DNA of 64,000 bases, from the NCBI RefSeq assembly GCF_007673095.1, contig NZ_VDYZ01000014.1:19414-83413 (forward strand), given 5' to 3'. Below, piece after piece: positions 37,066 to 46,245 of the stretch (position 1 is the stretch's first letter; the number at the start of each line of letters is the position of its first letter). Source of the DNA: Corynebacterium glyciniphilum AJ 3170. GTDB lineage: Bacteria > Actinomycetota > Actinomycetes > Mycobacteriales > Mycobacteriaceae. Made by a program: the position numbers and the translations under genes. The notes under the pieces were generated by a model. That model saw only the letters and a list, made by a program, of their open reading frames with translations. It had not been told where the DNA came from and made no database searches.

Positions 37066-37163
37066 GCCACGAGACTACCCGCGAGCTTCCGTGCTCCCCA
37101 CCGTCGTCCGTGCGCTGACAGCGAACACCGTGGATGTCGGGGCAGGGCTGTAAGGTGACCGGG

Positions 37164-38387
37164 GTGAGTTCCAGTATTCCTCCCCACAGTGACACCGGTG
37201 GCAGCACCGACTCCACCGAAGGTACCGGCAGCAGCGGCAGCACCGGCGGCACACCGTCGACCGCCGGTGGTCGACGCCGGTTCCGGACCGTCGTCGTCGG
37301 GCTGCTTCCGGTCGTTGCACTGGTGGCGCTGCTCGCGATCCCGACGATTCCCGGGACCGACGTGAACCTGACCGTGCCTTTCGCGGCGGAAGGCGAGGGG
37401 CCGACCTACGACACGCTGGGCGAGGTCAACGGCACGCCCGTCGTGGACATCACCGGGACCGATGCGGAACTCGACGGTGACCTGGCGGACTCTGAGGGGC
37501 AGCTCAACATGACGACTGTCGCGGTGCGGACCAAACTCAGTCTCGCTGAGACGATGAAGCGGTGGTTGGGAAGCGATGACACCATCGTTCCTGTCGAGCA
37601 GGTCATACCGTCCGACTCGACTCCGGAGGAGGTCGCCCGTCGGAACGCCGCAGCTTTCGCGGCATCCGAGTCCAATGCGACCGTCGCTGCGATGGGCTAT
37701 CTCGACCGGCCGTTGGAAACCACGGTCTACGAGATCGCCGATGATGCGCCGGCCGCGGGGACGCTCCGCGAGAATGACGTCATCACGGCGGTGGACGGCA
37801 CGGACGTGACACTTCCCGCGGAGGTCGCTGACGCCGTCGCCGAGCACTCCCCGGGCGACGACGTCGAGCTGACGGTACGGCGTGGACAGGACGAGATCAC
37901 AGAATCAGTGACCCTCGGCGAGGTGCCGGAGGAACTGCGGAGCAACTCCGCTGCGACGGCGGCTGAGGACGCCGGCGAGTCCGACAAGGCGTACCTGGGG
38001 GTCACGATGGTGGCTCAGCCGGCCGGGGACCTGAAGGTCCGCTATAACCTGAAGGACATCGGGGGGCCGAGCGCCGGGCTGATGTTCTCGCTCGCCGTCG
38101 TCGACAAACTCTCCCCGGGTGACATCAGCGGCGGAAAGTTCGTCGCCGGTACCGGTACGATCTCGGCGGACGGCTCCGTGGGCCCGATCGGCGGGATCAC
38201 CCACAAGATCGCCGCCGCCCAGCATGCCGGCGCCGAGGTCTTCCTGGTTCCGTCCGGCAACTGCAGTGAGGCGACGGGAATGTCCTACGACGGTGACATC
38301 GACCTCCTGTCGGTCGATTCCCTCGACGGAGCGGTGGACGCGATGGAGAAGTACAACAACGGCGGAGACGCCCCTACCTGCGGTTGA
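37164..38387 (+). CDS. membrane-anchored PDZ and S16 (Lon-like) protease (Rv3194c-like)
   Basis: 407-residue protein with a Ser/Gly/Thr-rich N-terminus, one transmembrane helix (about residues 39-62), an extracytoplasmic PDZ domain (about 175-255) and a Lon-type S16 protease domain. The catalytic Ser is in GGPSAGLMFSLAV and the Lys in GGITHKIAAAQ, giving the Ser-Lys dyad. The GTG at 37164 is chosen because AAGG lies eight bases upstream; it removes an unlikely N-terminal stretch. It is convergent with the PPA1309 gene one base away. Confidence 0.88.
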   Translation: MSSSIPPHSDTGGSTDSTEGTGSSGSTGGTPSTAGGRRRFRTVVVGLLPVVALVALLAIPTIPGTDVNLTVPFAAEGEGPTYDTLGEVNGTPVVDITGTDAELDGDLADSEGQLNMTTVAVRTKLSLAETMKRWLGSDDTIVPVEQVIPSDSTPEEVARRNAAAFAASESNATVAAMGYLDRPLETTVYEIADDAPAAGTLRENDVITAVDGTDVTLPAEVADAVAEHSPGDDVELTVRRGQDEITESVTLGEVPEELRSNSAATAAEDAGESDKAYLGVTMVAQPAGDLKVRYNLKDIGGPSAGLMFSLAVVDKLSPGDISGGKFVAGTGTISADGSVGPIGGITHKIAAAQHAGAEVFLVPSGNCSEATGMSYDGDIDLLSVDSLDGAVDAMEKYNNGGDAPTCG

Positions 38388-38388
38388 C

Positions 38389-38925
38389 TCAGTCCTCGAA
38401 GGTGAAGCGCAGCATGGAGGTGACACCCGGGGCGATCTCGGCCCCGTCCATGCCGCCGAGCAGCTCGACCTTGTCCTCGGCGAAAGGGTCGGCGGCGATG
38501 TCGTCCTCGGACGGACGCAACTGGAGCAGTGTGCGGTCGGGCCCTCCGTCGACGACCCCGGTGAAGATCCGCGCCTGACGCGGGGTGGCGTCCGGATCCG
38601 CGGAATTGCGGAACATGATCTCCTGGGCGAGCACGGCCCCGACGACGACGTCGGGCCACCGCACGGTCGCGATGTATTCGCCGAGTTCATCGGAACCGGG
38701 GCGGATATGGTCGGGGAGGTCGTCCTGGACGACCAGGGAGAGCGGGGAGTTGTCGCTGTCGTCGTCATTGTCTCCGGCGGCGATGACGTCCTGCACGAGT
38801 TCGGTCGGGACCAGTGCGAACAACGTCGCCGGGCGGTCCCATCCTTCGGCGTGCACGAAGTCGACGGCCTCACGGAGGGCGGCGTTGAGCGGACGGATGT
38901 CGCTCGTGTGGTTACTGGCGTTCAT
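38389..38925 (-). CDS. PPA1309-family conserved protein
   Basis: 178-residue acidic actinobacterial protein of the PPA1309 family, function unknown. Recognised by the pattern AVDFVHAEGWDRPATLFALVPT near the N-terminus, VVVGAVLAQEIMF in the middle and ELLGGMDGAEIAPGVTSML at the end. No signal peptide, membrane helix or catalytic motif is seen. In many actinobacteria it lies between the PDZ/S16 protease and the UPF0182 gene, as here. Confidence 0.82.
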   Translation of the reverse strand: MNASNHTSDIRPLNAALREAVDFVHAEGWDRPATLFALVPTELVQDVIAAGDNDDDSDNSPLSLVVQDDLPDHIRPGSDELGEYIATVRWPDVVVGAVLAQEIMFRNSADPDATPRQARIFTGVVDGGPDRTLLQLRPSEDDIAADPFAEDKVELLGGMDGAEIAPGVTSMLRFTFED

Positions 38926-39086
38926 CTTGGGAGGACCTCACGGTGACGGCGGACGGGTGCGGACAGTAGTCTAGACGCAGACAGTTTTGTCGTCGGAATC
39001 CGACAGCCCGCGCATCCGGTGTCATCCCCGCCGGAACCTGGGGTCGGGCCGACTCTCATGACCGACAGCAGGAGAGAACTGAACCC

Positions 39087-42000
39087 TTGAGCATCCCGGA
39101 GATTCCAAAACCAGGACGCAGATCCAAGATCCTCGGCACCGTCGCCGTCGTGATTGCTCTGCTCTTTTTCCTTGTCCCGGTCCTGGTCTCGAACTACACG
39201 GAACTGCAGTGGTTCCGTTCGATCGACTTCCAGGCCATATTCCTCAGCGTTCTCGTGACCCGGGTGATCTTGTTCATCGTGTTCGGGCTCGTGGCCGCTG
39301 CCATCGTCTGGGGTGCGTGTTTCGCCGCGTTCCGGGCCGCGCCGAAAGAGTCGGACTTCCCCGACGTCTCCGAGATCGGGCTCGGGGGTGACGACTCACC
39401 GCTGACCGCGAACCGCGCGGAGATCCGGAAGGCCATCCGTCCGTTCCTCATCATCGTCCCGCTGATCGCAGGTGTCATCACCGGCATGATCGCCCAGGGA
39501 AACTGGCGGACAGTCCGGCTGTTCCTCTCCGGCGGTGACTTCGGCGTCGAGGATCCGCAGTTCCAGATGGACCTCGGGTTCTACGCCTTCACCCTGCCCC
39601 TGCTGACGTTCGTGCTCGGCACCGTGTCCGTGCTGGTGATCGTCGCGTTCCTGGTGAACCTGCTGGCCCACTACCTGCTCGGGACGATCAGCACGGGTAA
39701 CCCCAGGGCCGGTGAGAAGGCCCGCATCGGTGCGCCGGCGCGTCGCCAGCTGGTGATCATCGCCGGTATCTGGATGCTGCTCAAGGCAGTCGACTACTGG
39801 TTCCAGCGGTACGCGCTGCTGAACAACCAGCACGACACCTTCACCGGCGGCTCCTACACCGACATCAACGCGATCCTGCCGGCGAAGATCCTGCTGCTGG
39901 TGGTCTCCCTGTTCGTCGCCGCCATGTTCTTCAGCTCGATCCTGCTGAAGGACCTGCGTGTCCCGGCCCTCGCCGTCGGTCTGATGATCGTGGCGAACCT
40001 CGCCATCGGTGTGGGTTGGCCGGCGGTGATGGAGCAGTTCTCGGTCAACCCGAACCGCGCCGAGAAGGAGCGGGAGTACATCGCCCGCAACATCGAGTCG
40101 ACGCGCCAGGCCTACGGCATCGAGACCGCCGAGGACAGCGCCCGCGAAGGCTACGAGAACCCGGACGGTCAGGTCACCTACGAACGGAACTGGGGCGGCC
40201 AGTCCTCTGGCGACGCCAGCGAGCGCCGCTCCATCGCCGACGACGACGCCACGCTGTCGAATATCCGCCTTCTGGACCCGGACGTGTTGTCGCCGACGTT
40301 CACCCAGCAGCAGCAGCTGCGTAACTTCTACGGCTTCCCCGACGAACTCTCGGTGGACCGTTACGAGGTGGACGGCGACATGCGGGACTTCGTGGTCGCT
40401 GCGCGCGAGATCGACCCGAATGCACTGTCCGGCAACCAGACGGACTGGATCAACCAGCACACCGTCTACACCCACGGCAACGGCTTCATCGCCGCGCCCG
40501 CGAATACCGTGGACGAGGTCGCGCAGGACGCCGCCTCCGCCCGTGGTGGCTACCCGATCTACACCGTCGCCGACCTGCAGAACATGGAGAACGACCGGCA
40601 GACCGGCGAGCTGGACCTGGAGATGGAGCAGCCCCGCATCTACTTCGGACCGGTCATCGCGGGGGCGGATGCTGCGAACGCCGACTACGCCATCGTCGGT
40701 GACGACGGATCGGGCACACCGCGTGAGTACGACACGGACAACTCCGAGTACACCTACACCGGCGAGGGCGGTGTGGGGGTCTCCAACATCTTCCACCGTG
40801 CGCTGTACGCCGCGAAGTTCCAGGAGATGAACATCCTCCTGTCGGACGTCATCGGCGACGACTCGAAGATCCTCTACGACCGTGACCCGCGCGAGCGTGT
40901 CCACAAGGTCGCCCCGTGGCTGACCACCGACTCGAAGACCTACCCGGTCGTCATCGACGGCAGGATCAAGTGGGTCGTGGACGGGTACACCACCCTGGAG
41001 AACCTGCCGTACTCCGAGCGCACCCAGCTCGACTCCGCCACCGAGGACGCCCTCACCGAGGATCCCGCATCGCAGCAGCGTGCCGTCACCAACGACGTCA
41101 GCTACATCCGTAACTCCGTCAAGGCCGTCGTCGACGCCTACGACGGAACTGTCGACCTCTTCGAGTTCGATGAGGAGGACCCCGTGCTCAAGGCATGGGA
41201 GGGTGTGTTCCCGAATGTGGTGAAGCCGAAGGAGGAGATCAGCGACGAACTGATGGAGCACCTGCGGTACCCGGAGGACCTGTTCAAGGTTCAGCGTGAA
41301 CTGATCGCCAAGTACCACGTGGACGATCCGGGCACGTTCTTCACGAACGACGCTTTCTGGTCGGTCCCGGGCGACCCGACGGGACCTGAGGGCGGTCAAG
41401 AGCTCAACCAGCCGCCGTACCACGTGGTGGCAACCGATCCGGAGACGAACCGGCCGAGCTTCCAGCTGATCACCCCGTTCCGCGGTCTGCGCCGTGAGTT
41501 CCTGTCTGCACACATGACAGTCAGCTCTGACCCGGAGACCTATGGTCGGATCTACGTCCGCCAGCTGCCGACGAACACGCAGACGCAGGGGCCGAAGCAG
41601 GCGCAGGACACGATGATGTCGTCCGACGAGATCGCCCGTGAGCGCACCCTGCTGGAGGGCACCAACACCCTGACCAACGGCAACCTGTTGACGTTGCCGG
41701 TCGGCGACGGGCAGATCCTCTACGTTGAGCCGGTCTACTCCCAGCGCGCCGACCAGGAATCGGCGTTCCCGAAGCTGTTGCGCGTGCTGGTGAGCTACAA
41801 CGGTTCGGTCGGCTACGCGCCGACGGTCAGTGAGGCTCTGGAGCAGGTCGGCATCGACCCGGACGCGGCCACGGAGATCGCTGAGTCCGGAGGAGAGGCT
41901 GCGGACGAGAACGCCGCGGCTGCCGGTGGGGACGACTCGGACTCCGACTCGGATTCCGACAGCACGTCCACCTCCACTCCGTCGTCGTCAGCGGCTGAGA

Positions 42001-42164
42001 CCCCGGACGGTGGTTCGGGCGGAGGCGCTGAGCCGTCGGAGGACCAGCTGTCGGCGATCCGCGACGCCATGGACCGGGTCAACGACGCCCGGGAGAACGG
42101 CACCTTCGAGGAATTCGGTCGGGCACTGGATGACTTGGACGCGGCCGTGGAAGACGCCCAGTAA
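39087..42164 (+). CDS. UPF0182 large membrane protein (Rv3193c-like)
   Basis: 1025-residue membrane protein of the UPF0182 family, function unknown. Seven hydrophobic helices occupy about residues 12-310; a large extracytoplasmic domain follows with family motifs such as YGFPDELSVDRY and DLFKVQRELIAKYHVDD. The last part is low complexity (repeated Asp-Ser, then Ser, Thr, Pro and Gly) with a final short helical segment. The start is TTG at 39087 with GGAGAG ten bases before; no ATG in frame fits better. A strong terminator follows. Confidence 0.9.
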   Translation: MSIPEIPKPGRRSKILGTVAVVIALLFFLVPVLVSNYTELQWFRSIDFQAIFLSVLVTRVILFIVFGLVAAAIVWGACFAAFRAAPKESDFPDVSEIGLGGDDSPLTANRAEIRKAIRPFLIIVPLIAGVITGMIAQGNWRTVRLFLSGGDFGVEDPQFQMDLGFYAFTLPLLTFVLGTVSVLVIVAFLVNLLAHYLLGTISTGNPRAGEKARIGAPARRQLVIIAGIWMLLKAVDYWFQRYALLNNQHDTFTGGSYTDINAILPAKILLLVVSLFVAAMFFSSILLKDLRVPALAVGLMIVANLAIGVGWPAVMEQFSVNPNRAEKEREYIARNIESTRQAYGIETAEDSAREGYENPDGQVTYERNWGGQSSGDASERRSIADDDATLSNIRLLDPDVLSPTFTQQQQLRNFYGFPDELSVDRYEVDGDMRDFVVAAREIDPNALSGNQTDWINQHTVYTHGNGFIAAPANTVDEVAQDAASARGGYPIYTVADLQNMENDRQTGELDLEMEQPRIYFGPVIAGADAANADYAIVGDDGSGTPREYDTDNSEYTYTGEGGVGVSNIFHRALYAAKFQEMNILLSDVIGDDSKILYDRDPRERVHKVAPWLTTDSKTYPVVIDGRIKWVVDGYTTLENLPYSERTQLDSATEDALTEDPASQQRAVTNDVSYIRNSVKAVVDAYDGTVDLFEFDEEDPVLKAWEGVFPNVVKPKEEISDELMEHLRYPEDLFKVQRELIAKYHVDDPGTFFTNDAFWSVPGDPTGPEGGQELNQPPYHVVATDPETNRPSFQLITPFRGLRREFLSAHMTVSSDPETYGRIYVRQLPTNTQTQGPKQAQDTMMSSDEIARERTLLEGTNTLTNGNLLTLPVGDGQILYVEPVYSQRADQESAFPKLLRVLVSYNGSVGYAPTVSEALEQVGIDPDAATEIAESGGEAADENAAAAGGDDSDSDSDSDSTSTSTPSSSAAETPDGGSGGGAEPSEDQLSAIRDAMDRVNDARENGTFEEFGRALDDLDAAVEDAQ

Positions 42165-42180
42165 GAAGCAGTGGGACAGT

Positions 42181-42224
42181 CCAGCGCCCCGGGATATGAA
42201 AAACCCCGGTGCGCTGGGCTTTTT
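42181..42224 (+). terminator. intrinsic terminator after the UPF0182 gene
   Basis: A 13-bp stem with one mismatch (42181-42193 with 42204-42217), an A-rich loop, and a run of five T (42220-42224). This is the clearest Rho-independent terminator in the window, 17 bases after the stop codon. Confidence 0.9.
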
Positions 42225-42321
42225 GCATTCTGCGGGCCGTGATTTCACATTTGTCGGAGACTGCGTTACGCTATGGGAGTCGCTGACACGGAGAGCAACG
42301 TTCTCCGGGACAGTTACCCGT

Positions 42322-42395
42322 CGCGGGGTGGAGCAGCTCGGTAGCTCGCTGGGCTCATAACCCAGAGGTCGTAGGTTCGAATCCTGCCCCCGCTA
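42322..42395 (+). tRNA. initiator tRNA-fMet (CAT)
   Basis: 74-base cloverleaf with anticodon CAT in the loop CTCATAA. Three G:C pairs (GGG/CCC) close the anticodon stem, and the first base of the acceptor stem (C1) is unpaired with position 72 (T); both mark the initiator tRNA. The T arm is GTAGG-TTCGAAT-CCTGC. CCA is not encoded (CTA follows). The sequence resembles mycobacterial tRNA-fMet. Confidence 0.93.
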
Positions 42396-42405
42396 CTACA
42401 TAGGC

Positions 42406-42436
42406 CCCCTGGCTGGTGATCATCACCAGTCAGGGG
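42406..42436 (+). terminator. hairpin after the tRNA gene
   Basis: 15-bp stem with one mismatch (42406-42420 with 42422-42436) starting 10 bases after the tRNA, followed by GGTTCCTG. Probably the tRNA transcription terminator, though the T run is short. Confidence 0.65.
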
Positions 42437-42738
42437 TTCCTGCATGTCCGCGTTAAACGAGGGTTAAGAGACAAGCACTTCTCTTCCCTACGGGTGCGTT
42501 GTTCGGCAGGTGCCAGGATCGGTCACCGCAGAGTCTCTGCTCCAGCCGATCCTGGCAGCTGAGTCACACGGTGCCCTCCCCAGACCGGTGATTGTCGGCA
42601 TCATCGTGGAAGTCGCAGGCCGGGAATTCTCGCCCGGATTACCTCGAGTTCACCCGCCGTCCACCGGCATCCTGCAGTATCAGTCTGTCCGGGACAATTC
42701 CGGTGGCCCTGTGCCGGAGAACGACAGAGGAGAACGTG
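42437..42738. other. 302-bp leader region upstream of the PAP2 gene
   Basis: No gene is recognised. It contains an AT-richer part with GTTAAACGAGGGTTAAGAG (42452-42470), possibly promoter-related, and a long hairpin (42511-42557). The PAP2 reading frame is open back to 42592, but signal-peptide and ribosome-site evidence puts its start at 42739. Confidence 0.5.
42511..42557 (+). repeat. 12-bp inverted repeat with nested stem
   Basis: 42511-42522 is an exact reverse complement of 42546-42557. Inside the 23-base loop a smaller GCAG/CTGC stem (42528-42531 with 42537-42540) can form. No T run follows, so this looks more like a structured RNA element or protein-binding site than a terminator. Confidence 0.65.
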
Positions 42739-44049
42739 GTGTCGCCCACGCGTCAGAAAACCATCCGCAGAACCGCTGTGAACGGCCTCGCGCCGGTGCT
42801 CGTGGCGTCCCTGATCGCAGGGACGGTGTCGGCGGTTCCTGCGAACGCACAACCCGTCGCCCCCGCGACGCTCACAGAGACGGTGGGGGAGTACCTCCCC
42901 GCCACCGTGCCGGCCGTGCAGCACCCCGGTGCCCCGGTACCGGAACCGCTGTCTCCGTCGGACTACGGCTGGTACATCTCTGACCTGAGCTCCTACGACG
43001 GCGGCATCTACTATGACGTCGTCAGCAGCTTCAGCGACCTCCGGGACAGGCATCCCGAGGTGATGGAGGACAGTCTCGATACCGTGGTCGAGGTCAACAA
43101 CAGTGCCGATCCAGGGACCGTGCGTCGGGCCCAGGTCGATGCTGCGGCCGATGACGGCAATCTCCTCACCGCGTTGTCCGACGCCTTCGGTTCCACGCTC
43201 GGGCAGGCACTGCGCACGTCGCTGCAGGAGCACCGGTTGCCGAAGATCCGTGCCCTGATGGACTCCGGGTACCTCTCCCGCGCCGGTGGGCTGGCGAGTT
43301 CCACGCTGATCGAGAAGGAGATCTTCAACTACGACCGTCCCTTCGTCGTCGCTCCTGACCGGATCACGAAACACACCGGTGGGGGTAACGAAGGACTGTA
43401 CGATCTCGGTGGGTCGGCGGCCTTCCCGTCCGGGCACACCAACCAGGCGAGCTGGACCACCACGCTGCTCGCCGTGCTCCTGCCGGAGCTGGCACCGCAG
43501 CTGCTGGCCCGTGGTGCCGAGGCAGGCTACAACCGCATGGTGATGGGAGTACATTACCCACTGGACGTCATCGGCGGACGGATGACAGGTCAGGCTGCGG
43601 CGGCGGACCGGTGGAACGACCCGAGGATGCGGACGGTCCTCACCGAGGCAGGGCAGGAGCTCCGCGCCGAGCTGGAGTGGCGGACAGGGCTGCCACTGTC
43701 GGAGGCCGTCGCCACAGACACGCCGTACCGCCCGACAGAGGTCGCGGTCGACGAGTTCACGTCGAGGATGACTCACGGGCTCCGTCGGGTGGGTGATCCG
43801 GATGCCCCGTTGACCGTGCCCCAGGGAGCGCCGGAACTGCTCGTGACTGCGTTCCCTGAATTGGACTGGGGGCAGCGTGCACGTGTCCTGGCGGCGACGG
43901 CGCTGCCGGCGGGGTATCCGCTCGACGACCAGTCGTCGAAGGGTCGTGAGGTGGGAAGCTGGCAGCGGATGAATCTCGCCGCCGCCTTCGCCGCCGATGT
44001 CCGGGTGGGGCCGGACGGTGCGATGACGGTCGACGGCCGCGCGGCCTGA
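42739..44049 (+). CDS. secreted PAP2-family acid phosphatase
   Basis: 436-residue secreted phosphatase. A Sec signal peptide (SPTRQKTIRRTAV, hydrophobic core, VSAVPANA cleavage region) precedes the mature protein. The PAP2/vanadium-haloperoxidase active site is complete: KEIFNYDRP (K-x6-RP), FPSGHT, and YNRMVMGVHYPLD, with Asn where Ser is usual. The substrate is not evident; secreted members act as nonspecific acid phosphatases. Two adjacent GTG codons (42736, 42739) lie after GAGGAG; the second has better spacing. Confidence 0.88.
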   Translation: MSPTRQKTIRRTAVNGLAPVLVASLIAGTVSAVPANAQPVAPATLTETVGEYLPATVPAVQHPGAPVPEPLSPSDYGWYISDLSSYDGGIYYDVVSSFSDLRDRHPEVMEDSLDTVVEVNNSADPGTVRRAQVDAAADDGNLLTALSDAFGSTLGQALRTSLQEHRLPKIRALMDSGYLSRAGGLASSTLIEKEIFNYDRPFVVAPDRITKHTGGGNEGLYDLGGSAAFPSGHTNQASWTTTLLAVLLPELAPQLLARGAEAGYNRMVMGVHYPLDVIGGRMTGQAAAADRWNDPRMRTVLTEAGQELRAELEWRTGLPLSEAVATDTPYRPTEVAVDEFTSRMTHGLRRVGDPDAPLTVPQGAPELLVTAFPELDWGQRARVLAATALPAGYPLDDQSSKGREVGSWQRMNLAAAFAADVRVGPDGAMTVDGRAA

Positions 44050-44061
44050 CAGCCCTCGAGA

Positions 44062-46245
44062 TCAAGCGGATGCGGTCGCGGGTTCCTTCTCTTCAGACCC
44101 GGAGTGTGTTCCTTCCGGGTCCTTGGTCGTGACCTGCTTGACGATGATCACGGTGATCGCGGAGATGACCATGCCGACCACCACGGCGATGATCAGACCC
44201 CACCAGTTGTCCATGAGCGGCATGACCCAGACACCGCCGTGGGGTGCGCGGCTGCCGACCTCGAAGGCCATGGACAGGGCACCGGTCACGGCGCCACCGA
44301 GCATCATCGAGGGGATCACGCGCAGCGGGTCGGCCGCGGCGAACGGGATGGCACCCTCGGTGATGAAGGACGCGCCCAGCAGCCAGGAGGACTTGCCGTT
44401 CTCCCGCTCCTCCTTGGTCCACAACTTCGGACGGATCGTGGTCGCCAGGGCCAGGGCCAACGGCGGGACCATGCCGGCGGCGATCACGGTGGCCATGATC
44501 TGGAATGCTGCGGTGTCGCCGGTGGACAGTCCGGCGGTACCGAAGAGGTAGGCGGCCTTGTTCACCGGGCCACCGAGGTCGAAGCACATCATGAGGCCGA
44601 TGATCAGTCCGAGCAGGATCGCCGAGGACCCGGTCATGCTGGACAGCCAGTTCTGCAGGGCCTCCATCAGCGCGGCCAGCGGACGTCCGAGTACCAGGAA
44701 CATGGACGCGGCGGTGACGAGGGTGGCGAGCAGCGGGATGATCACGACGGGCATCATCGAGCCGAGCCAGCGGGGGACCTTCCAGGTCTGGATCCACATG
44801 GCGATCAGGCCGGCGATGACACCGGTGACCAGGCCGCCGATGAAGCCGGCACCGACCAGGACAGAGATGGCACCGCCGACGAAGCCGGGGACGATGCCGG
44901 GGCGACCGGCCAGTGCGTAGGCGGTGTAGCCCGACAGGGCGGCGACGATGAACCCCATCGCCGTGTCACCGCCGCCGAAGAACACCGCACCGAGGTAGAG
45001 CAGGATTCCGGAACGGTCGGAGTAGAGGATCTCGTCACTGCCGTCGAGGGTGTACTGCAGGTTGTCCGGCAGGTTCCACAGGGAGTGGTCGAGGACCACG
45101 TCCTGCCACACGTTGGAGACGTTGTAGCCGCCGATGACGAAGCCCAGGGCCATGAGCAGACCGCCGGCCGCGACGAACGGCACCATGTAGGACACACCGG
45201 TCATGATGGACTGCTGGATCCGCCGTCCCCACCCGAGGTTGGTGTCGTCATCGTCGTCGCCACCGGTGTCCCCGCCGCTGGCGGACACGCGGGTGGGGTT
45301 CTCTGCGGACGAGGCGGCGATGGCGCGGTCGATGAGTTCGTCCGGGTCCGAGATGCCCTTCTTCACCGGGACGTCGACGACGGGCTTCCCGGCGAACCGG
45401 GCGATGTCGCGGACGCCCACACCGTGGGCGAAGATGACTGCGTCAGCCTCGTCGATCTGGGCCCTGGTGAGCTTGTCGCCTCCGGAGGAGCCCTGGGTCT
45501 CGATGATGATCTCGACGTCGTCCCGGGCGTCGGCCGCCTGCGTGAGGGCGTCGGCGGCCATGTAGGTGTGTGCGATGCCGGTCGGGCATGACGTCACGCC
45601 GACGAGCTTCACCGTCTGGGACGCGGCAGGTGCCGTCGGTGCTGCCGCGGTTTCGGTCGCTGTCTGCGCCGGGCTGTCAGCCGCAGCCTCCGACACCTCG
45701 GCGGGGGCTGCGCTCTTCTTCGCCTTCTTCTTGTTCAGGACGTCGGTCACCAGGGTGACGATCTCGTCCTCCGACTGTGCCGAGCGCAGGGAGGCGACGA
45801 AGTCCTTCTTCACCAGTGCCCGTGCCAGCGTACTCAGCACCTTCATGTGGGCGCTGCCGGCGCCTTCCGGGGCGAGGATCATGAAGACCAGGTCGGTGCC
45901 CAGCGGCTTGCCGTCGTCGTCGGTCTCGTCCGAACCGAAGTCCGTGGGGGTCTTCAACCTGGCGAAACCGAGGGAGGGTTCCTCGACGGCGGCGGTACGG
46001 CAGTGGGGGATGGCGATGCCACCGGGCAGTCCCGTGGCGGCCTTCTCCTCACGGGCGTGGATGTCGGCGAGGAGCTGGGTGGTGTCGGTGGCACGTCCGG
46101 CTTTGACCTGCAGGTCAGCCAGTTCGGTGAGAACCGCTTCTTTCTCGGCCGGGATGTCGGCGTCGAGGGAGACCAGGGCGGGGACGATGACCGGGCGGTC
46201 GTCTGAACCGCCCGACGTGGTGGGAGGTGGCGTGGTCATGGTCAT
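44062..46245 (-). CDS. ptsF: fructose-specific PTS enzyme IIABC
   Basis: 727-residue phosphotransferase permease that imports fructose as fructose 1-phosphate. Domain order is EIIA (His81 in IAIPHCRT), an Ala/Thr/Pro-rich linker, EIIB (phosphocysteine in VGVTSCPTGIAHTY) and EIIC with about nine to ten membrane helices (GGLLMALGFVIGG onwards). The ATG at 46245 overlaps the fruK stop (ATGA); a second ATG at 46239 has better spacing to AAGGAG. It is the last gene of the fruR-fruK-ptsF operon, as in Corynebacterium glutamicum. Confidence 0.95.
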   Translation of the reverse strand: MTMTTPPPTTSGGSDDRPVIVPALVSLDADIPAEKEAVLTELADLQVKAGRATDTTQLLADIHAREEKAATGLPGGIAIPHCRTAAVEEPSLGFARLKTPTDFGSDETDDDGKPLGTDLVFMILAPEGAGSAHMKVLSTLARALVKKDFVASLRSAQSEDEIVTLVTDVLNKKKAKKSAAPAEVSEAAADSPAQTATETAAAPTAPAASQTVKLVGVTSCPTGIAHTYMAADALTQAADARDDVEIIIETQGSSGGDKLTRAQIDEADAVIFAHGVGVRDIARFAGKPVVDVPVKKGISDPDELIDRAIAASSAENPTRVSASGGDTGGDDDDDTNLGWGRRIQQSIMTGVSYMVPFVAAGGLLMALGFVIGGYNVSNVWQDVVLDHSLWNLPDNLQYTLDGSDEILYSDRSGILLYLGAVFFGGGDTAMGFIVAALSGYTAYALAGRPGIVPGFVGGAISVLVGAGFIGGLVTGVIAGLIAMWIQTWKVPRWLGSMMPVVIIPLLATLVTAASMFLVLGRPLAALMEALQNWLSSMTGSSAILLGLIIGLMMCFDLGGPVNKAAYLFGTAGLSTGDTAAFQIMATVIAAGMVPPLALALATTIRPKLWTKEERENGKSSWLLGASFITEGAIPFAAADPLRVIPSMMLGGAVTGALSMAFEVGSRAPHGGVWVMPLMDNWWGLIIAVVVGMVISAITVIIVKQVTTKDPEGTHSGSEEKEPATASA

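Noticed and set aside
39396..41513. Minus-strand open frame of 705 codons inside the UPF0182 gene
   Set aside because: The composition is typical of a mirror frame (Val, Asp, Arg, Gly, Leu-rich) and the plus strand has a conserved family protein.
42322..42438. Integrative element inserted at the tRNA-fMet gene
   Set aside because: No integrase, no repeat of the tRNA 3' end and no composition change was seen downstream.
44104..45591. Plus-strand frame of 495 codons inside ptsF
   Set aside because: The product is His/Gly/Asp-rich with no domain and lies opposite the EIIBC coding region.
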